A stretch of 64,000 nucleotides of DNA from Ascarosepion bandense (GCA_037127315.1 JBBBDQ010001186.1:2795501-2859500); one strand, 5' to 3'. Shown: positions 42,297-52,929, numbered from the stretch's first letter. Numbers and translations are program-made. The notes: generated from the letters alone by a model not told the origin.

Positions 42297-45200
42297 ATGG
42301 ACTCTCCCGTCGATCTCGACGTATGAGGTTCCGACAACTCTGACTTCATCCATGCTTCAGCCTCTGATGACATCTAAGTCCAGCAAGGGACTTACAAATC
42401 AATCCACACAGAGTGCAAGTGTGCTGGTTATGGGATGCACTTGCAGGTACCAATACAGCCCGCTTGACTCTCTCTCGTTTCTGACTCATATGATTCAGAC
42501 TGTCAGATTTGAAACGCTGAAGACCATCAAAACAACATGCCTTCCACTCCATTCGATCAGAGACTCTGCTCTCAAGAATGTTGTGAGGCAGATTGAGAGA
42601 AATCAAATTACTCCTGATCTTATCCTTGTACCTCAGTAAAGGCCGTTCAACATTTCTCCTACCGCTCTCCAATTGACTGTACATCATGATTTTTGGTATC
42701 CTTTCCTCGGTCATCCTCAATACGTGTCCAGTCCAACGTAGTTGGAACTGAATGAGGAATGGCTCTATTCCAGAAATATTACATTTTCTGAAGAGGTCAA
42801 CGTTGGGCATCTTGTCTCGAATGCTAAGACCACAGATTGACCGCAAACAGTGTTTGTGAAATACATCCAGCTGACGGATGTGAAGTCTATAAGGAGTTCA
42901 AGACTCAGAGCCATACAGGAGGATGGAGAGAATAACAGCTCGATAAACCACAATTTTCGTATCCAATCGGATCCCACGTTCATCCCACAGGCGATGGCGC
43001 AACTTCCCAAAGGCATGTGTAGCCCTCGCAATCCTGTTGACAATTTCGTCATCCAATGAACCATCATGATTCACCTTGCTGCCCAAGTAGGGAAAACACT
43101 TTGTATACTTAACGGCTTGACCATCCACCTTCAGTTGTCTTTCTGGAAAACGATATTCAGGTGGCTCTGTCCTCACTCCCGCGACTTGCTTTGGAGGTAT
43201 ATATGGTTGATGCACCACCTCTGTCTTTTTAATGCTGATTGTAAACCCAAAAGCCGTACATGCAGTTGCGAAACGATCGAGCAAAAACTGTGCCTCTTCG
43301 AAAGATGTTGCTACAAGAGCAGCAGCATCTGCAAAGAGCAAATCTCGGATTATTTCAGTTCGAACAAGGGTCTTGGCTTTAAACCTCTGATGGTTGAATA
43401 AACCACCAGAAGAACGGAACTGAAATTTCACGCCAGTATCAATATTACCAAAGGCATATTTCAGCATCAGGGAAAAATAAAGAGCAAAAAGTACAGGAGC
43501 CATCACACACCCCTGTTTTGTCCCATTTGTGACGTCGAAGGCGTCTGACGTCATTCCGTCAGACACAACCTTAGCCTTCATTCCTTCATGAAAAGAGATG
43601 ATCACCTTAAGCATATTTTCAGGTATGCCAAGCTTGCGCAGAACTTTCCAGAGAGCGTCACGGTTCACTGAATCAAAGGCTTTTGTCAAATCGACAAACA
43701 CCATGTACAGTTCCTGGTTCTTCTCTCGTACCTTTTCTGCAACTTGTCGGAGCGAAAATATCATGTCAATGGTGCCACGACCAGATCGGAAGCCACACTG
43801 TGACTCAGGGTAGATTTTATCAACAAGATGTGTGGTAATTCGGTTCAGAATTAATCTGGCCAGAATTTTTCCAGCAATTGAAAGAAGTGATATTCCCCGA
43901 TGATTGTCGCAGAGATTCTTTGCTCCTTTATTCTTGTACAAGTGCTTAATACATGCATCCTTATAATCTTGCGGAACACGCCCGGCTTTCCATATTTCCA
44001 CAAAAAGAGCATGTAGCTTCTTTACTAAAGCATGTCCGCCACATTTGTACACTTCAGGAAGGATGGGATCATCAGGTGACGGGGATTTACCGGAGGCAAT
44101 CTGTTTGATAGATTCAAGTACCTCTTGATAAGCTGGTTCAAATGACAATTCAGGAATTTCAGCACATTGTGGAAGGGACGAGATGACATCATTGTCGACT
44201 TCAGATGATGTGTTTAGAACTGTCTCAAAGTGTTCCTTCCATCTCTTTAGAATATCCGACTTATCAGTGAGCAGCGTTTCCCCGTCCGTTGTACATACAG
44301 GTGAGGCACCATTCGTTTCAGGCCCAAATATTTCTTTAAGGCCATTATAGAATGCTTTGGTGTTTTTACTGTCAGAAGCTTCTTGGAGCTCAATTGCTTT
44401 CTTATACCACCACTGTTCCTTCATGGCTCTGAGAGCCCTTTGCACCTCACCTTTGCATTTCCTGTAAGACATCTGCTTGGCAGACGAATTCTTGTCCTCT
44501 ATCCAGGCTTTGTGTGTAGTGTGCATCTTGTTAATGAGCTTTTTTGCATCCTCGTTGTTTTCATCAAACCAGTCCTGGTGCTTTCTACGCGGAATTCCAA
44601 GAACTTCTACTGCTGTTGAATGAGTTGCCTTCTGCAATGCTTTCCAAGAACATTCTATATCATCAGTGATATTCACTGAGTCCAAGGCAGCCTCAAGCTT
44701 AACAGAGATTTCATATTTCTTGTCTGCTAATTTCAGGGGAAGGACATCAATCCGTTTCGGAGCTGTTGACCTAAACACCCTACGCTTGTATAAACTCAAT
44801 GAGAGTCTACTTCGCAAGAGAGCATGATCTGAAAGGTAGCAGGATGTGTGAAATGAGCGAGTGATGTTGAAGTCACTGATGTCTCTTCGTTTTGTGATGA
44901 TATAGTCTATGAGATGCCAATCCTTAGACCGAGGATGCATCCAGGTGGTTTTGTGATGGTTTGCTTGTTGGAACAAGGTATTTGTAATGTTAAGGCCAAA
45001 CTCCCTACAGATAGTGAGAAGCCTCAAACCGTTTTCATTTACCTTGCCTACACCATGACCACCTAGTACACCAGTCCAAGATTGGCCATCATTTCCAACG
45101 CGAGCATTAAAGTCCCCAGCAAGAATAAGCTTATCCTTGTGGCGCACCTTGAGGATGACATCACGAAGGAGATCGTAAAATTCTTTTTTCTCCTGTTCTG

Positions 45201-45345
45201 AGCCAGCCAATGTTGGAGCATAACAACTGATGATCGTCAGCCGGGTATTTCCACCCAACTCCAAAGAAAGGGTTATGATTCGATCCGAAATACCCTTAGG
45301 CAACGAAGATAGAGACTTAGCCAGTTCTGATTTAATGGCAAATCC
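42297..45345 (-). mobile_element. LINE with endonuclease, reverse transcriptase and C2H2 finger, 5' truncated
   Basis: One minus-strand reading frame runs from 45345 to the stop at 42346, with a short 3' UTR to 42297. The apurinic-type endonuclease lacks its N-terminus because the copy is cut at about 45345 against an AT microsatellite. A single in-frame TGA splits the protein. Similarity of domain order (EN, RT, C-terminal finger) identifies a non-LTR retrotransposon; I do not assign a clade. It is much better preserved than the other LINEs in the window, so it is a comparatively recent insertion. Confidence 0.95.
42349..45303 (-). pseudogene. EN-RT-zinc finger polyprotein, one nonsense codon
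   Basis: Numbered from the Met at 45303: endonuclease part with ISCYAPT (about 25), LILAGDFNARVG (about 60), WMHPRSKDWHLIDYI (about 120) and SDHALLRSRL (about 158). RT: HLYKNKGAKNLCDNHRGISL (about 450), QCGFRSGRGTIDMIF (about 505), VFVDLTKAFDSVN (about 532), GTKQGCVMAPVLF (about 595) and FADA at 657-660. The last should be FADD: codon 660 is GCT, so the second metal-binding Asp is Ala. Codon 802 (42898-42900) is TGA where Trp is expected (YGSES-stop-TPYR). The frame then continues through RWTGHVLRM to a finger CTLCGLICKSLAGLRCHQRLKH. It needed 5' sequence now missing. Confidence 0.95.
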
Positions 45346-45364
45346 AATATATATATATATATAT
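45346..45364. repeat. (AT)n microsatellite at LINE/SINE junction
   Basis: Short AT run between the truncated LINE 5' end and a family D SINE 3' end. Confidence 0.9.
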
Positions 45365-45625
45365 ATTAGTCATCTACATACAAGCCCGTTTTGCTGTATC
45401 ACAGCTCATCAGTGTGGCTAGACATATCCACTTGCTTCTAGCCGGGATCGAAACTTGACCGATGTGGTGTCAGTCGGAGTCTCTACTCCCTAAGCCATCG
45501 GCGCATGGCATCGGAGAAGGGACATTTTAACGTCTTGTATATAAGCAGTGTATAGAGACGCCAGTCACCGAGAGAATTCAATTCATCTTTGAAGAGTCAC
45601 TCATTATAGCCGAAGTGGAAACTGT
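45365..45625 (-). mobile_element. tRNA-like SINE, family D
   Basis: The minus strand contains GCGCCGATGGCTTAGGGAG (A-box-like), then CAAGTTTCGATCCCGGC (B-box-like), AGCAAGTGGATATGTC and CTGATGAGCTGTGATACAG, ending GATGACT before (AT)n. A TATATAA-like word precedes the A box, as in other members. Confidence 0.7.
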
Positions 45626-45634
45626 TTTTAAAAT

Positions 45635-45676
<42 letters not shown>

Positions 45677-45677
<1 letters not shown>

Positions 45678-46159
45678 TAGCAGTATAGCACGGCGTTGTT
45701 AAAACTAATCCATGGTCCTGGAGCTCAGACTCGATGGCACTAAAGACTAAAAAGCAATAGTTGACTCCATTTAAGGCGAAACCGTAGACTGAAAGAAAAA
45801 TGAATGGATGTAAGTCAAATTTTAATTTCCTGGTATCAATATGAAATTTTCTGCACTATTGTAAGAACTGCAACCCTGAAACTTCTGAATATCGTTTCTT
45901 ATGTCTTTGTCTATGAGTGTATCAAATTTTATTAAAATCGGACCACTCCTTCTATAACCCGATTTTTTCGATTATCGATTTTCGATATTTATCGGGGGTA
46001 CCTCGACACAAAACCTAGCTAAGAACACTCGCAGACGCTTATAGTACAACTGTGTAAGTTTTCAAGAAAATCGGTTCAGCCGTTTCGGAATCTATAGGTA
46101 ACGGACACACACACATAAACACAAACACACACACACAGACAAAGTTCTATTTATAAATA

Positions 46160-46166
<7 letters not shown>
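45677..46166 (-). mobile_element. Non-autonomous Helitron-like element, copy e
   Basis: Minus strand from about AAACTTATTTATAAATAG (46166, the 5' TC eroded into an AT run) to AACGCCGTGCTATACTGCTAG (45677). The 3' hairpin segment has lost part of its CCC arm. (AT)n runs abut both ends. Confidence 0.75.

Positions 46167-46212
<46 letters not shown>
46167..46212. repeat. (AT)n microsatellite
   Basis: AT run continuous with the 5' end of Helitron-like copy e. Confidence 0.95.
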
Positions 46213-46216
<4 letters not shown>

Positions 46217-46254
46217 AAACCAATAAATGATGGTAATCAAATTAAGCTCATCAT

Positions 46255-46400
46255 ATTTTTTTTTTAATCATATCACCTCGAGCAAGGCGGTAACGCCACT
46301 GATGTGCAGCGGGCTACGTAAGAGTGAATAGATTGGAAAAGAGAAAGCCGGAAACCACAAACTAAACAGGGAACAAGGGATGAGCCTCTACACCTTTTCA
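46255..46400 (-). mobile_element. Jockey/CR1-like LINE 3' tail (copy A11)
   Basis: A T-run on the plus strand (A-tail) followed by ATCACCTCGAGCAAGGCGG and GTGCAGCGGGCTACGTA, the family 3' end. Truncated after about 130 bp. Confidence 0.65.
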
Positions 46401-46434
46401 ATGGGTGAAGTGTGAACCGGGCGATAGCTTATAT

Positions 46435-47090
46435 TATGAAAAATTTCAAACAATTGACCTCATACTCTCTAATAACCCTACAAAAACACAATTAAATCTT
46501 CTACAGAAAAACCAATGTAGTGTATCAATTTACATGCCCGTTCAAAGATTGTATCTCTGGTACTAATAATAAACCCACTACATATATTGGTTTTACTCCA
46601 ACCACTCACTTCCGTAGACTTAACTTTCACATTTCTGATCAGAGTACAATTAAACTACATTTCTCAGAAAAACATAACCATGTAGATAATTTCAGACAGA
46701 TTTTAGTCAACAATACAATAATCCTCACTTATACACACAGTAAAAATAACCTTCAGATATTGGAGGCCATCTACATTAAATCAAAGCAATCCACACTTAA
46801 TAAAATCACATTTAAATCTGGTCATAACACATTACATTGCATTTAGACATATGGTTCTGTTCACATTTTGAGCTCTCACGCGGTGTGACGTCATAGAACC
46901 ACTTGACAAATTTACGAACTATATCCGCTATTTGGTAACTGTTATCGTTGCTTGGCAAAGTTTTATGTCAACAGAATATAAAAAAACCATCTTTGATGGT
47001 GGATAGTTTTATGTTAATGTTCCTGTAACCTCTCTGAAGATGGCTCATGTGAGCCGAAAGCTTAGAATCAACTTAATAAAAAATTATCCA
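46435..47090 (+). mobile_element. Penelope-like element 3' part: GIY-YIG domain and hairpin
   Basis: The frame 46520-46846 gives VYQFTCPFKDC, then TTYIGFTPTTHFRRLNFHIS and LQILEAIYIKSKQSTLN. The CxxxxC and YIGxT...R...H signatures are those of GIY-YIG tails of Penelope-like elements. About 190 bp after the stop is a hairpin, CTGAAGA-TGGCTCATGTGAGCC-GAAA at 47034-47059, with a perfect 6-bp stem. The upstream reverse transcriptase is missing. Confidence 0.8.
47034..47059 (+). repeat. Hammerhead-like hairpin after the GIY-YIG frame
   Basis: CTGAAGA (one change from the CUGAUGA core), then GGCTCA-TG-TGAGCC stem, then GAAA. It has the helix II layout of a hammerhead ribozyme; stems I and III with a cleavage triplet are not apparent. 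Confidence 0.5.
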
Positions 47091-47207
47091 AATGTTGGAG
47101 AATTTTTGTCTTTATGTTCACCTGAAATTAAAGCCAAAATACGATGTTTAGAACGGCTCATGATTAAACATAATAGACATTCATTGCCTGTTATAGTTAA
47201 CAGTATA

Positions 47208-47214
<7 letters not shown>

Positions 47215-47242
<28 letters not shown>
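47215..47242. repeat. (AT)n microsatellite
   Basis: Short AT run. The sequence from 47243 to 47470 is unassigned. Confidence 0.9.
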
Positions 47243-47245
<3 letters not shown>

Positions 47246-47470
47246 TTATATGTATTGCTGTGTGCAAGTTATAATGAGTTTTTTTCCGTGTAGATGTATA
47301 TTCATGTAAAGATATATTTGCTCCTCCATGTGTGTCAGGGGAAATGTAGTCTCAGGTTAGTGCCTGTGCTATGTTATATTATTCTTTCATTGATGAAACT
47401 ACAATATAGGTAATTATTAAATATTTATAAATTCATTTGTTGCAGAAGTTATTGTGAAATATTAACAAAA

Positions 47471-47525
47471 GAACCATTCTATTTTTATTTACAACTAGCA
47501 GTTGTAAATAAAAATAGAATGGTTC
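47471..47525. repeat. Perfect 26-bp palindrome at a Helitron-like 3' end
   Basis: The left arm 47471-47496 (GAACCATTCTATTTTTATTT then ACAACT) and right arm 47500-47525 are exact reverse complements around AGC. The loop and its edges form the ACTAG terminus of copy f, so the right arm lies inside the element and the left arm in flanking DNA. Confidence 0.95.
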
Positions 47526-48159
47526 CGGCGTTCCTCGGGTGTAATGAAAGCTTTAAAACTAATCCATGGTCCTGGAGCTCAGACTCTTTGGACGTTGGGA
47601 CGAAAGACTGAAAAGCAATAGTTGTTTCCAGTTAAAACGAAACTGTAGACTGAAAGAAAAATGAATGGATGTAAGTCAAATTTTAATTTCCTGATAACGA
47701 TATCAAATTAGTTTTTTCGTCGTAAACTGAATTTTGAAGGCTAAATAAGTCCTCTGAGTAAATGGTATCATGGCTGAGACTAAGAACTACAATTATACCT
47801 ACATGCAGCCAAACCTGAAGCAAAAACTAAAATAAAAGGGCTGAAAAACTGATTTTGATCAGACCCGGTAGGATATCGGGGTATCGATTTCCAATATCGG
47901 AGTCAAATAAGTCATCCAAGGATCGAACTGCAACCTTTAAACTTCTGAATATCGTTTCCTGTGTCTTTGTCTATGAGTGTATCAAATTCGATTAAAATCG
48001 AACCACTTATATAACCCGATTTTTTTGATTATCGATTTTCGATATTCATCGGGGGTACCTCGACACAAAACCTAGCTAAGAACACTCGCAGACGCTTATA
48101 GTACAACTGTGTAAATGTTCAAGAAAAACGGTTTAGCCGTTTCGCTGTCTATAGGTAAC

Positions 48160-48206
<47 letters not shown>

Positions 48207-48230
48207 GTTCCATTTATAAATAAGTCTAGA
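47495..48230 (-). mobile_element. Non-autonomous Helitron-like element, copy f, altered terminus
   Basis: Minus strand from TCTAGACTTATTTATAAATG (48230) to the CTAG at 47495. About 24 bp of sequence identical to inverted flanking DNA replaces the usual ATAGCC between hairpin and CTAG. The interior includes extra sequence around 47700-47900 also found in copy a. Confidence 0.75.
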
Positions 48231-48231
48231 T

Positions 48232-48318
48232 TATTCACTTGGCAATAAATACTAAAAAATAGTATGAAATACATCATTTTTTAAACACTGGGGTGGTTTA
48301 ATAATTATAGCCGGTAGT
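48232..48318. mobile_element. Tc1-like MITE end fragment
   Basis: CATTTTTTAAACACTGGGG and TAATAATTATAGCCGGTAG match one end of the MITE at 23282-23653. The other end is missing where Helitron-like copy f begins, so the Helitron-like element may have inserted in or deleted part of the MITE. Confidence 0.65.
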
Positions 48319-48346
48319 ATATATATATATATATATATATATATAG
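48319..48346. repeat. (AT)n microsatellite
   Basis: AT run next to the MITE end. Confidence 0.9.
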
Positions 48347-48646
48347 CTATAATAATTTTTTTTAAAATTAAAGTAAACAGTTACATGCAAAAAGCTTTTA
48401 TGATTTAAAATATACAATATGTAACTGTATTTCTTCAACTAAATTAATAATTGCCCATCGGTCTCATTGGAGCACACGCCGTCGACATAGTGGTCGTCGA
48501 TACTTCTCTATCTGTCTTCTTTACAAGTAGGGGTGTTGACCTTACACAAACCACTTTATTTTCCATGCGAGGTACACTGGTTGATATATAAATCTATAGA
48601 ATCTAATCAGTCCTGCTATTTAAACCATAACCGAAGGAAGGTGCAG

Positions 48647-48935
48647 TGGATATCGACTCGGAACGAGGAATCGGGGAACCGATTTCGAATTCTAGCTGAA
48701 TTCCTTGCATTCACTTACTCGCAAATACCCTTGGGAAAGGTATGAATCCGTCTCTTCCCTCCAGTTATGGGCTAAATAACAGGGCAGATTGGGTTCTATA
48801 GCCTTGGCTGGCAACCAGTCTACCGCAGAAAGCAATGGCACCCTACTGCGGGATAATCTTCTTCCCAGTCAGTTATGTCTCGAAAGAGACATGATCGTCC
48901 AAGCGTGTATCACGTATGGCACTTAACTGACTGAA
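48647..48935 (+). mobile_element. Family A SINE, left arm
   Basis: Starts at GTGCAGTGGATATCGAC (head truncated) and ends GCACTTAACTGACTGAA. The B-box position reads GATTTCGAATTCTAG. Confidence 0.85.
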
Positions 48936-48959
48936 GGAAGAAGAGATGGATTCTCCTTT

Positions 48960-49200
48960 ACGCGTAAGCGAATGCAAAGAATGTAATTGGAACTCTTTGA
49001 GAATATCGGTTAAAGGAAATGATTACAGCACCAGACTCTGTTACTAAGCGTCATAAGAACCATACCACTAGCTGACCTAAGCCTTGTTAGTGAAAAAGAA
49101 ATGTGTTGACGAAACTGTTCGGAAGTCTTCGAGAGTTGTACTAGAACAAAGCCACTTCTGTGTTGACCACGGTCCCGCAAGATTATGCGATATCTCCCCG
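48960..49200 (+). mobile_element. Diverged family C SINE-like segment in the spacer
   Basis: AACCATACCACTAGCTGACC and AAGCCTTGTTAGTGAAA resemble the body of the SINE at 24357. A tRNA-like head is not clear. Confidence 0.4.
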
Positions 49201-49220
49201 TAACTAAGGTTTATAGCACA

Positions 49221-49510
49221 TTCAGTCAGTTAAGTGCCATACGTGATACACGCTTGGGCGATCATGTCTCGAAAGAGACATGACTTGACTGGGCAGAAAG
49301 TTATCCCGCAGTAGGTTGCCATTGCTTTCTGCGGTAGACTGGTTGCCGACCAAGGCTATAGAACCCAATCTGTCCTATTATGTAACCCATAACTGGAAGG
49401 AAGAGACGGATTCATAACTTTTCCAAGGGTATTTGTGCGTAAGTGAATGCAAGGAATTCAGCTAGAATTCGAAATCGGTTCCCCGATTCCTCGTTCCGAG
49501 TCGATATCTA
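49221..49510 (-). mobile_element. Family A SINE, right arm
   Basis: Minus copy from TTCAGTCAGTTAAGTGCC to ATATCTACTGCACC. A further headless minus SINE piece (GTAAGTGAATGCAATG, GAATTCGAACTCGG) follows at 49588-49640. Confidence 0.85.
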
Positions 49511-49640
49511 CTGCACCTTCCTTCGGTTATGGTTTAAATAGCAGGACTGATTAGATTCTATAGATTTATATATCAACCAGTCTACCTCGCGTAAGTGAAT
49601 GCAATGAATTCAGCTAGAATTCGAACTCGGCTCTATATAA

Positions 49641-50496
49641 CACATTATTGCACTCTAAATCAGTGGTTGCTTGTACTGATGCTGGTGACTCCTGCAACAA
49701 GGATCAGGTAGCTAACTCAGCAGACCGGTCATATTCTGGATGAATGGTATAAGGAGATACAAGAATAAATAAAGGGAAACATGTATGCCTGCTGTTACTA
49801 TCGATAGGGTAACATATTGATCTCATCTATTATTTTTTCCTCAATAACAGATGAGATATTTTTGCTTTAAATTTGCTGGTGAGCCAAGCTCGTAAACAGC
49901 TTTAGAATGAACTGTTAAAATACCGTTCTGAACGTTTGCCGGCAATCAATGATCATATTTGGCTCAAATTACAACTATCCATCAACCGGTCGCTACGGGG
50001 TACGTGCCAAAAGGAAACCTTTCACTCCCCGTGAAAGGTTTAAATTGGCAACAGATTGGTTTGCCGGATTAAGCAACTACTTGTTTAATTAATCTTGTTA
50101 GTTTAAGAGATAAAGTTTTCTTTTTTAGTATTTCGCTCAAAGGAAGTAAAAACATACTGCACTATTTTTGTTACAGAACATTGATGTTTAGCGCCTAAAA
50201 TAGGGTACGCCGTTTATGTACTTATGCCAATAAATCCGTTGTGAATAAATGAAAAAAGAAAGCTCTAATTTTGTACAAATTGTATTTATTTTCAACATAA
50301 TCTTCTTTCATTTCATTACACAAAACTCAACGTTCTTCCTAGTTCTTGTAGAGAGAAAGATTTACAAAATAATATTTCAGATTAAAATATATCCCCTGAC
50401 TGTGACATTTGACGAATTTATCGATCGATTTCCTGTTTGTCTATTTTTTATGACAGATTTTAACATCTTGGAGAATATAGATTAAATATTGTCAAA

Positions 50497-50497
<1 letters not shown>
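49641..50497. other. Stretch without recognised element
   Basis: No gene recognised. A palindrome-like CCTTTCACTCCCCGTGAAAGG occurs near 50019-50040 (shown minus its last base: CCTTTCACTCCCCGTGAAAG). Confidence 0.4.
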
Positions 50498-50535
<38 letters not shown>

Positions 50536-50560
50536 TTGATAGATAGATAGATAGATAGAA
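50498..50560. repeat. (AT)n then (GATA)n microsatellite
   Basis: AT run followed by GATAGATA and, at 50582, ATATGAACAGACTT, the same spacer word as in GATA arrays. Confidence 0.9.
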
Positions 50561-50689
50561 ACATAATGAGAGAGATAAAGAGATATGAACAGACTTGGAC
50601 TTACATAGAGCGATAGATATTAACAAATTAGACAGAGAGGGATAGAGAGAGAGAGGGGGGGTAGTGAGGGAGAAACTAAAAAAATACCA

Positions 50690-50860
50690 AACAAGCGTTG
50701 AGACTTAAACTCGAATCGTAACTTTGTTTCACACAGTCCAGATCATCAGATGAGAGGAACAAATGGCGAACTCAGCTTACAACTTGTCCTCTGATAGTCG
50801 CCAGAGTGTGAAACTCATTTACGATTTGGAACGGAGTCCGTTAACACTGTTTGGTGTTTC
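50690..50860. repeat. Imperfect inverted pair with hammerhead-like cores
   Basis: The minus strand has CTGATGATCTGG and GTGTGAAACAAAGTTACG. The plus strand has CTGATAGTCGCC and GTGTGAAACTCATTTACG. The two halves are diverged reverse complements meeting near 50775. Only the CTGATGA and GAAAC words resemble a ribozyme core; stem II is weak. Confidence 0.4.
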
Positions 50861-50982
50861 TTACTGTTATAGCCCCGTTTTAGTTAAATTTCAAAAGGCA
50901 TGAAGCGCTTTACATTTTTGCGCGGGCAGATATCTTTTTGATTTTCTTAGACATATAGATATCAACAAGCTGATATATAAGA

Positions 50983-50983
50983 T

Positions 50984-51042
<59 letters not shown>

Positions 51043-51055
51043 GAACAGACCGAGT

Positions 51056-51122
<67 letters not shown>

Positions 51123-51132
51123 GAACAGACTG

Positions 51133-51166
<34 letters not shown>

Positions 51167-51175
51167 GAACAGACT

Positions 51176-51215
<40 letters not shown>

Positions 51216-51276
51216 TAGATAGATAGATAGATAAGAACAGACTGAGATAGATAGATAGATAGATAAGAACAGACTG

Positions 51277-51314
<38 letters not shown>

Positions 51315-51364
51315 GAACAGACTGAGATAGATAGATAGATAGATAGATAGATAAGAACAGACTG

Positions 51365-51406
<42 letters not shown>

Positions 51407-51414
51407 GAACAGAC

Positions 51415-51453
<39 letters not shown>

Positions 51454-51462
51454 GAACAGACT

Positions 51463-51520
<58 letters not shown>

Positions 51521-51522
51521 TG
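50983..51522. repeat. Composite (GATA)n array with AAGAACAGACTGA spacers
   Basis: About ten GATA tracts separated by the near-invariant AAGAACAGACTGAGAT spacer, the reverse complement of the CAGTCTGTTCTTAT spacer at 18.8 kb. One tract (51180-51212) has switched to (AT)n. Confidence 0.95.
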
Positions 51523-51639
51523 AACAATGTGGCAGAGGCCGAAAGTATGAGAGTACTCAGTGAGAATCGTAATTACTACTAGAAAGTAACAGGTTTTAGC
51601 GAGATAAGATTGCTCCTCACGCCGAGATGCCTAAGAATG

Positions 51640-51712
51640 AAATAGATAGAAAGATAAATAGATAGATAGATACGAACAAACTGGAGTAGATAGATAGATA
51701 GATACGAACAGA

Positions 51713-51762
<50 letters not shown>
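51640..51762. repeat. (GATA)n and (AT)n array
   Basis: Short GATA tracts with GATACGAACAAACTGGAG and GATACGAACAGACTGAT spacers, followed by a long AT run. Confidence 0.95.
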
Positions 51763-51765
<3 letters not shown>

Positions 51766-51774
51766 GCTTCGTTC

Positions 51775-52045
51775 TCAAAAAATGAATTGAACACTCTTGG
51801 CTAATGGCTTTTGTTTACATCGAGCATATAACACACTAACGTCTGGCTTCCTCCGCTGTGCGCTGATAGCTTAGAGATAGAATCTCCGACTGGTGTCAAA
51901 TCGGTCAGCTCTCAATTTTGGTTGGAAGCAATCGGATGTCTAACTGTACTGAAGGGCTGTAAAACAGCGAAACAGGACTGTCAGTGAATGACTCTCTCTC
52001 TCTCTCTTTCTCTAACTCTCTCTTTATATATACATATATATATCC
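51775..52045 (+). mobile_element. tRNA-like SINE, family D
   Basis: The head AATGAATTGAACACTCTTGG and GAGCATATAACACAC lead to GCTGATAGCTTAGAGATAG (A-box-like), AGCTCTCAATTTTGGTTGG (B-box position, degraded), GCAATCGGATGTCTAACTG and GTGAATGACT, followed by (CT)n(AT)n. Confidence 0.7.
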
Positions 52046-52151
52046 GAGTGAATATAGAATGAGGAGAAAAAAAAGGAAAAGTTTTTCTCCTTCCAAAACA
52101 TTAATTTAAAACAGTGCTCGATATATGATGTATAGAGCTGTGAATATTTTT

Positions 52152-52878
52152 TATAGATTATGTTTTAGAACATGTACATAATTTATTCTATATATATATA
52201 TATATCCTCTTCTCTACAATCATATGGCTGTTTTAGTGTTTGGACTTCAAACACATCATCGGGAGAAGTAAAGGTTTGGAATCATTCTCTGTTTATATTT
52301 GGTTCGTTGTTGTTGTGGGGGCTGGTTGGGGTTATTGGTAATTAAGTGAATGTATTTCTCGTTTTGACCGTTGTAGACTTTTGAAGAATCTGGTGCGTAA
52401 GTGTGAAATTGTTGATTAATTGTATTATCTGTTGGAATGTACGTTTTATCGGTCGGTCGGGTATATCTTTTGGTTAGAGTTTCTAAGAGGGCAGCTTGTT
52501 GAGTTGTCATTTTTATGGTTGGCTATCGTCTAATTGATTAATGTCTGCTGTTAGTGGACCTAATTCATGTATTCACTTTGATCCTGTGTCTAGGTTTTAA
52601 CTTTGGGGTTTCTTAGATAGAGGTGCAATTTCACACTTACGCACCAGATTCTTCAAAAGTCTACAACGGCCAAAACGAGAAATACATTCACTTAATTACC
52701 AATAACCCCAACCAGCCCCCACAACAACAACGAACCAAATATAAACAGAGAATGATTCCAAACCTTTACTTCTCTCGATGATGTGTTTGAAGTCCAAACA
52801 CTAAAACAGCCATATGATTGTAGAGAAGAGGATATATATATATATAGAAGAAATTATGTACATGTTCTAAAACATAAT

Positions 52879-52882
<4 letters not shown>
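52152..52882. mobile_element. Penelope-like inverted terminal block
   Basis: Arms 52152-52411 and 52625-52882 are near-identical reverse complements of about 259 bp around a 213-bp spacer. Each arm holds a CGATGATGTGTTTGAAGTCC hairpin (GTGTTTG...CAAACAC) and short AT runs. Inverted terminal blocks of this kind are a known trait of Penelope-like elements, and a GIY-YIG fragment lies 300 bp away at 53200. The 84-codon minus frame (52510-52256) has no recognisable domain. Confidence 0.6.

Positions 52883-52885
<3 letters not shown>

Positions 52886-52926
<41 letters not shown>
52886..52926. repeat. (AT)n microsatellite
   Basis: AT run at the outer edge of the right arm. Confidence 0.95.

Positions 52927-52929
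<3 letters not shown>

Larger units (their letters stand above)
48567..49590. repeat. Large inverted repeat built on family A SINEs
   Basis: The left arm 48567-48935 and right arm 49221-49590 are reverse complements over about 369 bp, around a 285-bp spacer. Each arm contains a SINE (plus on the left, minus on the right) and about 80 bp of shared flank (GGTTGATATATAAATCTATAG, trimmed by one base here as GTTGATATATAAATCTATAG). Scattered mismatches show that it is not an assembly fold-over. Confidence 0.9.
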
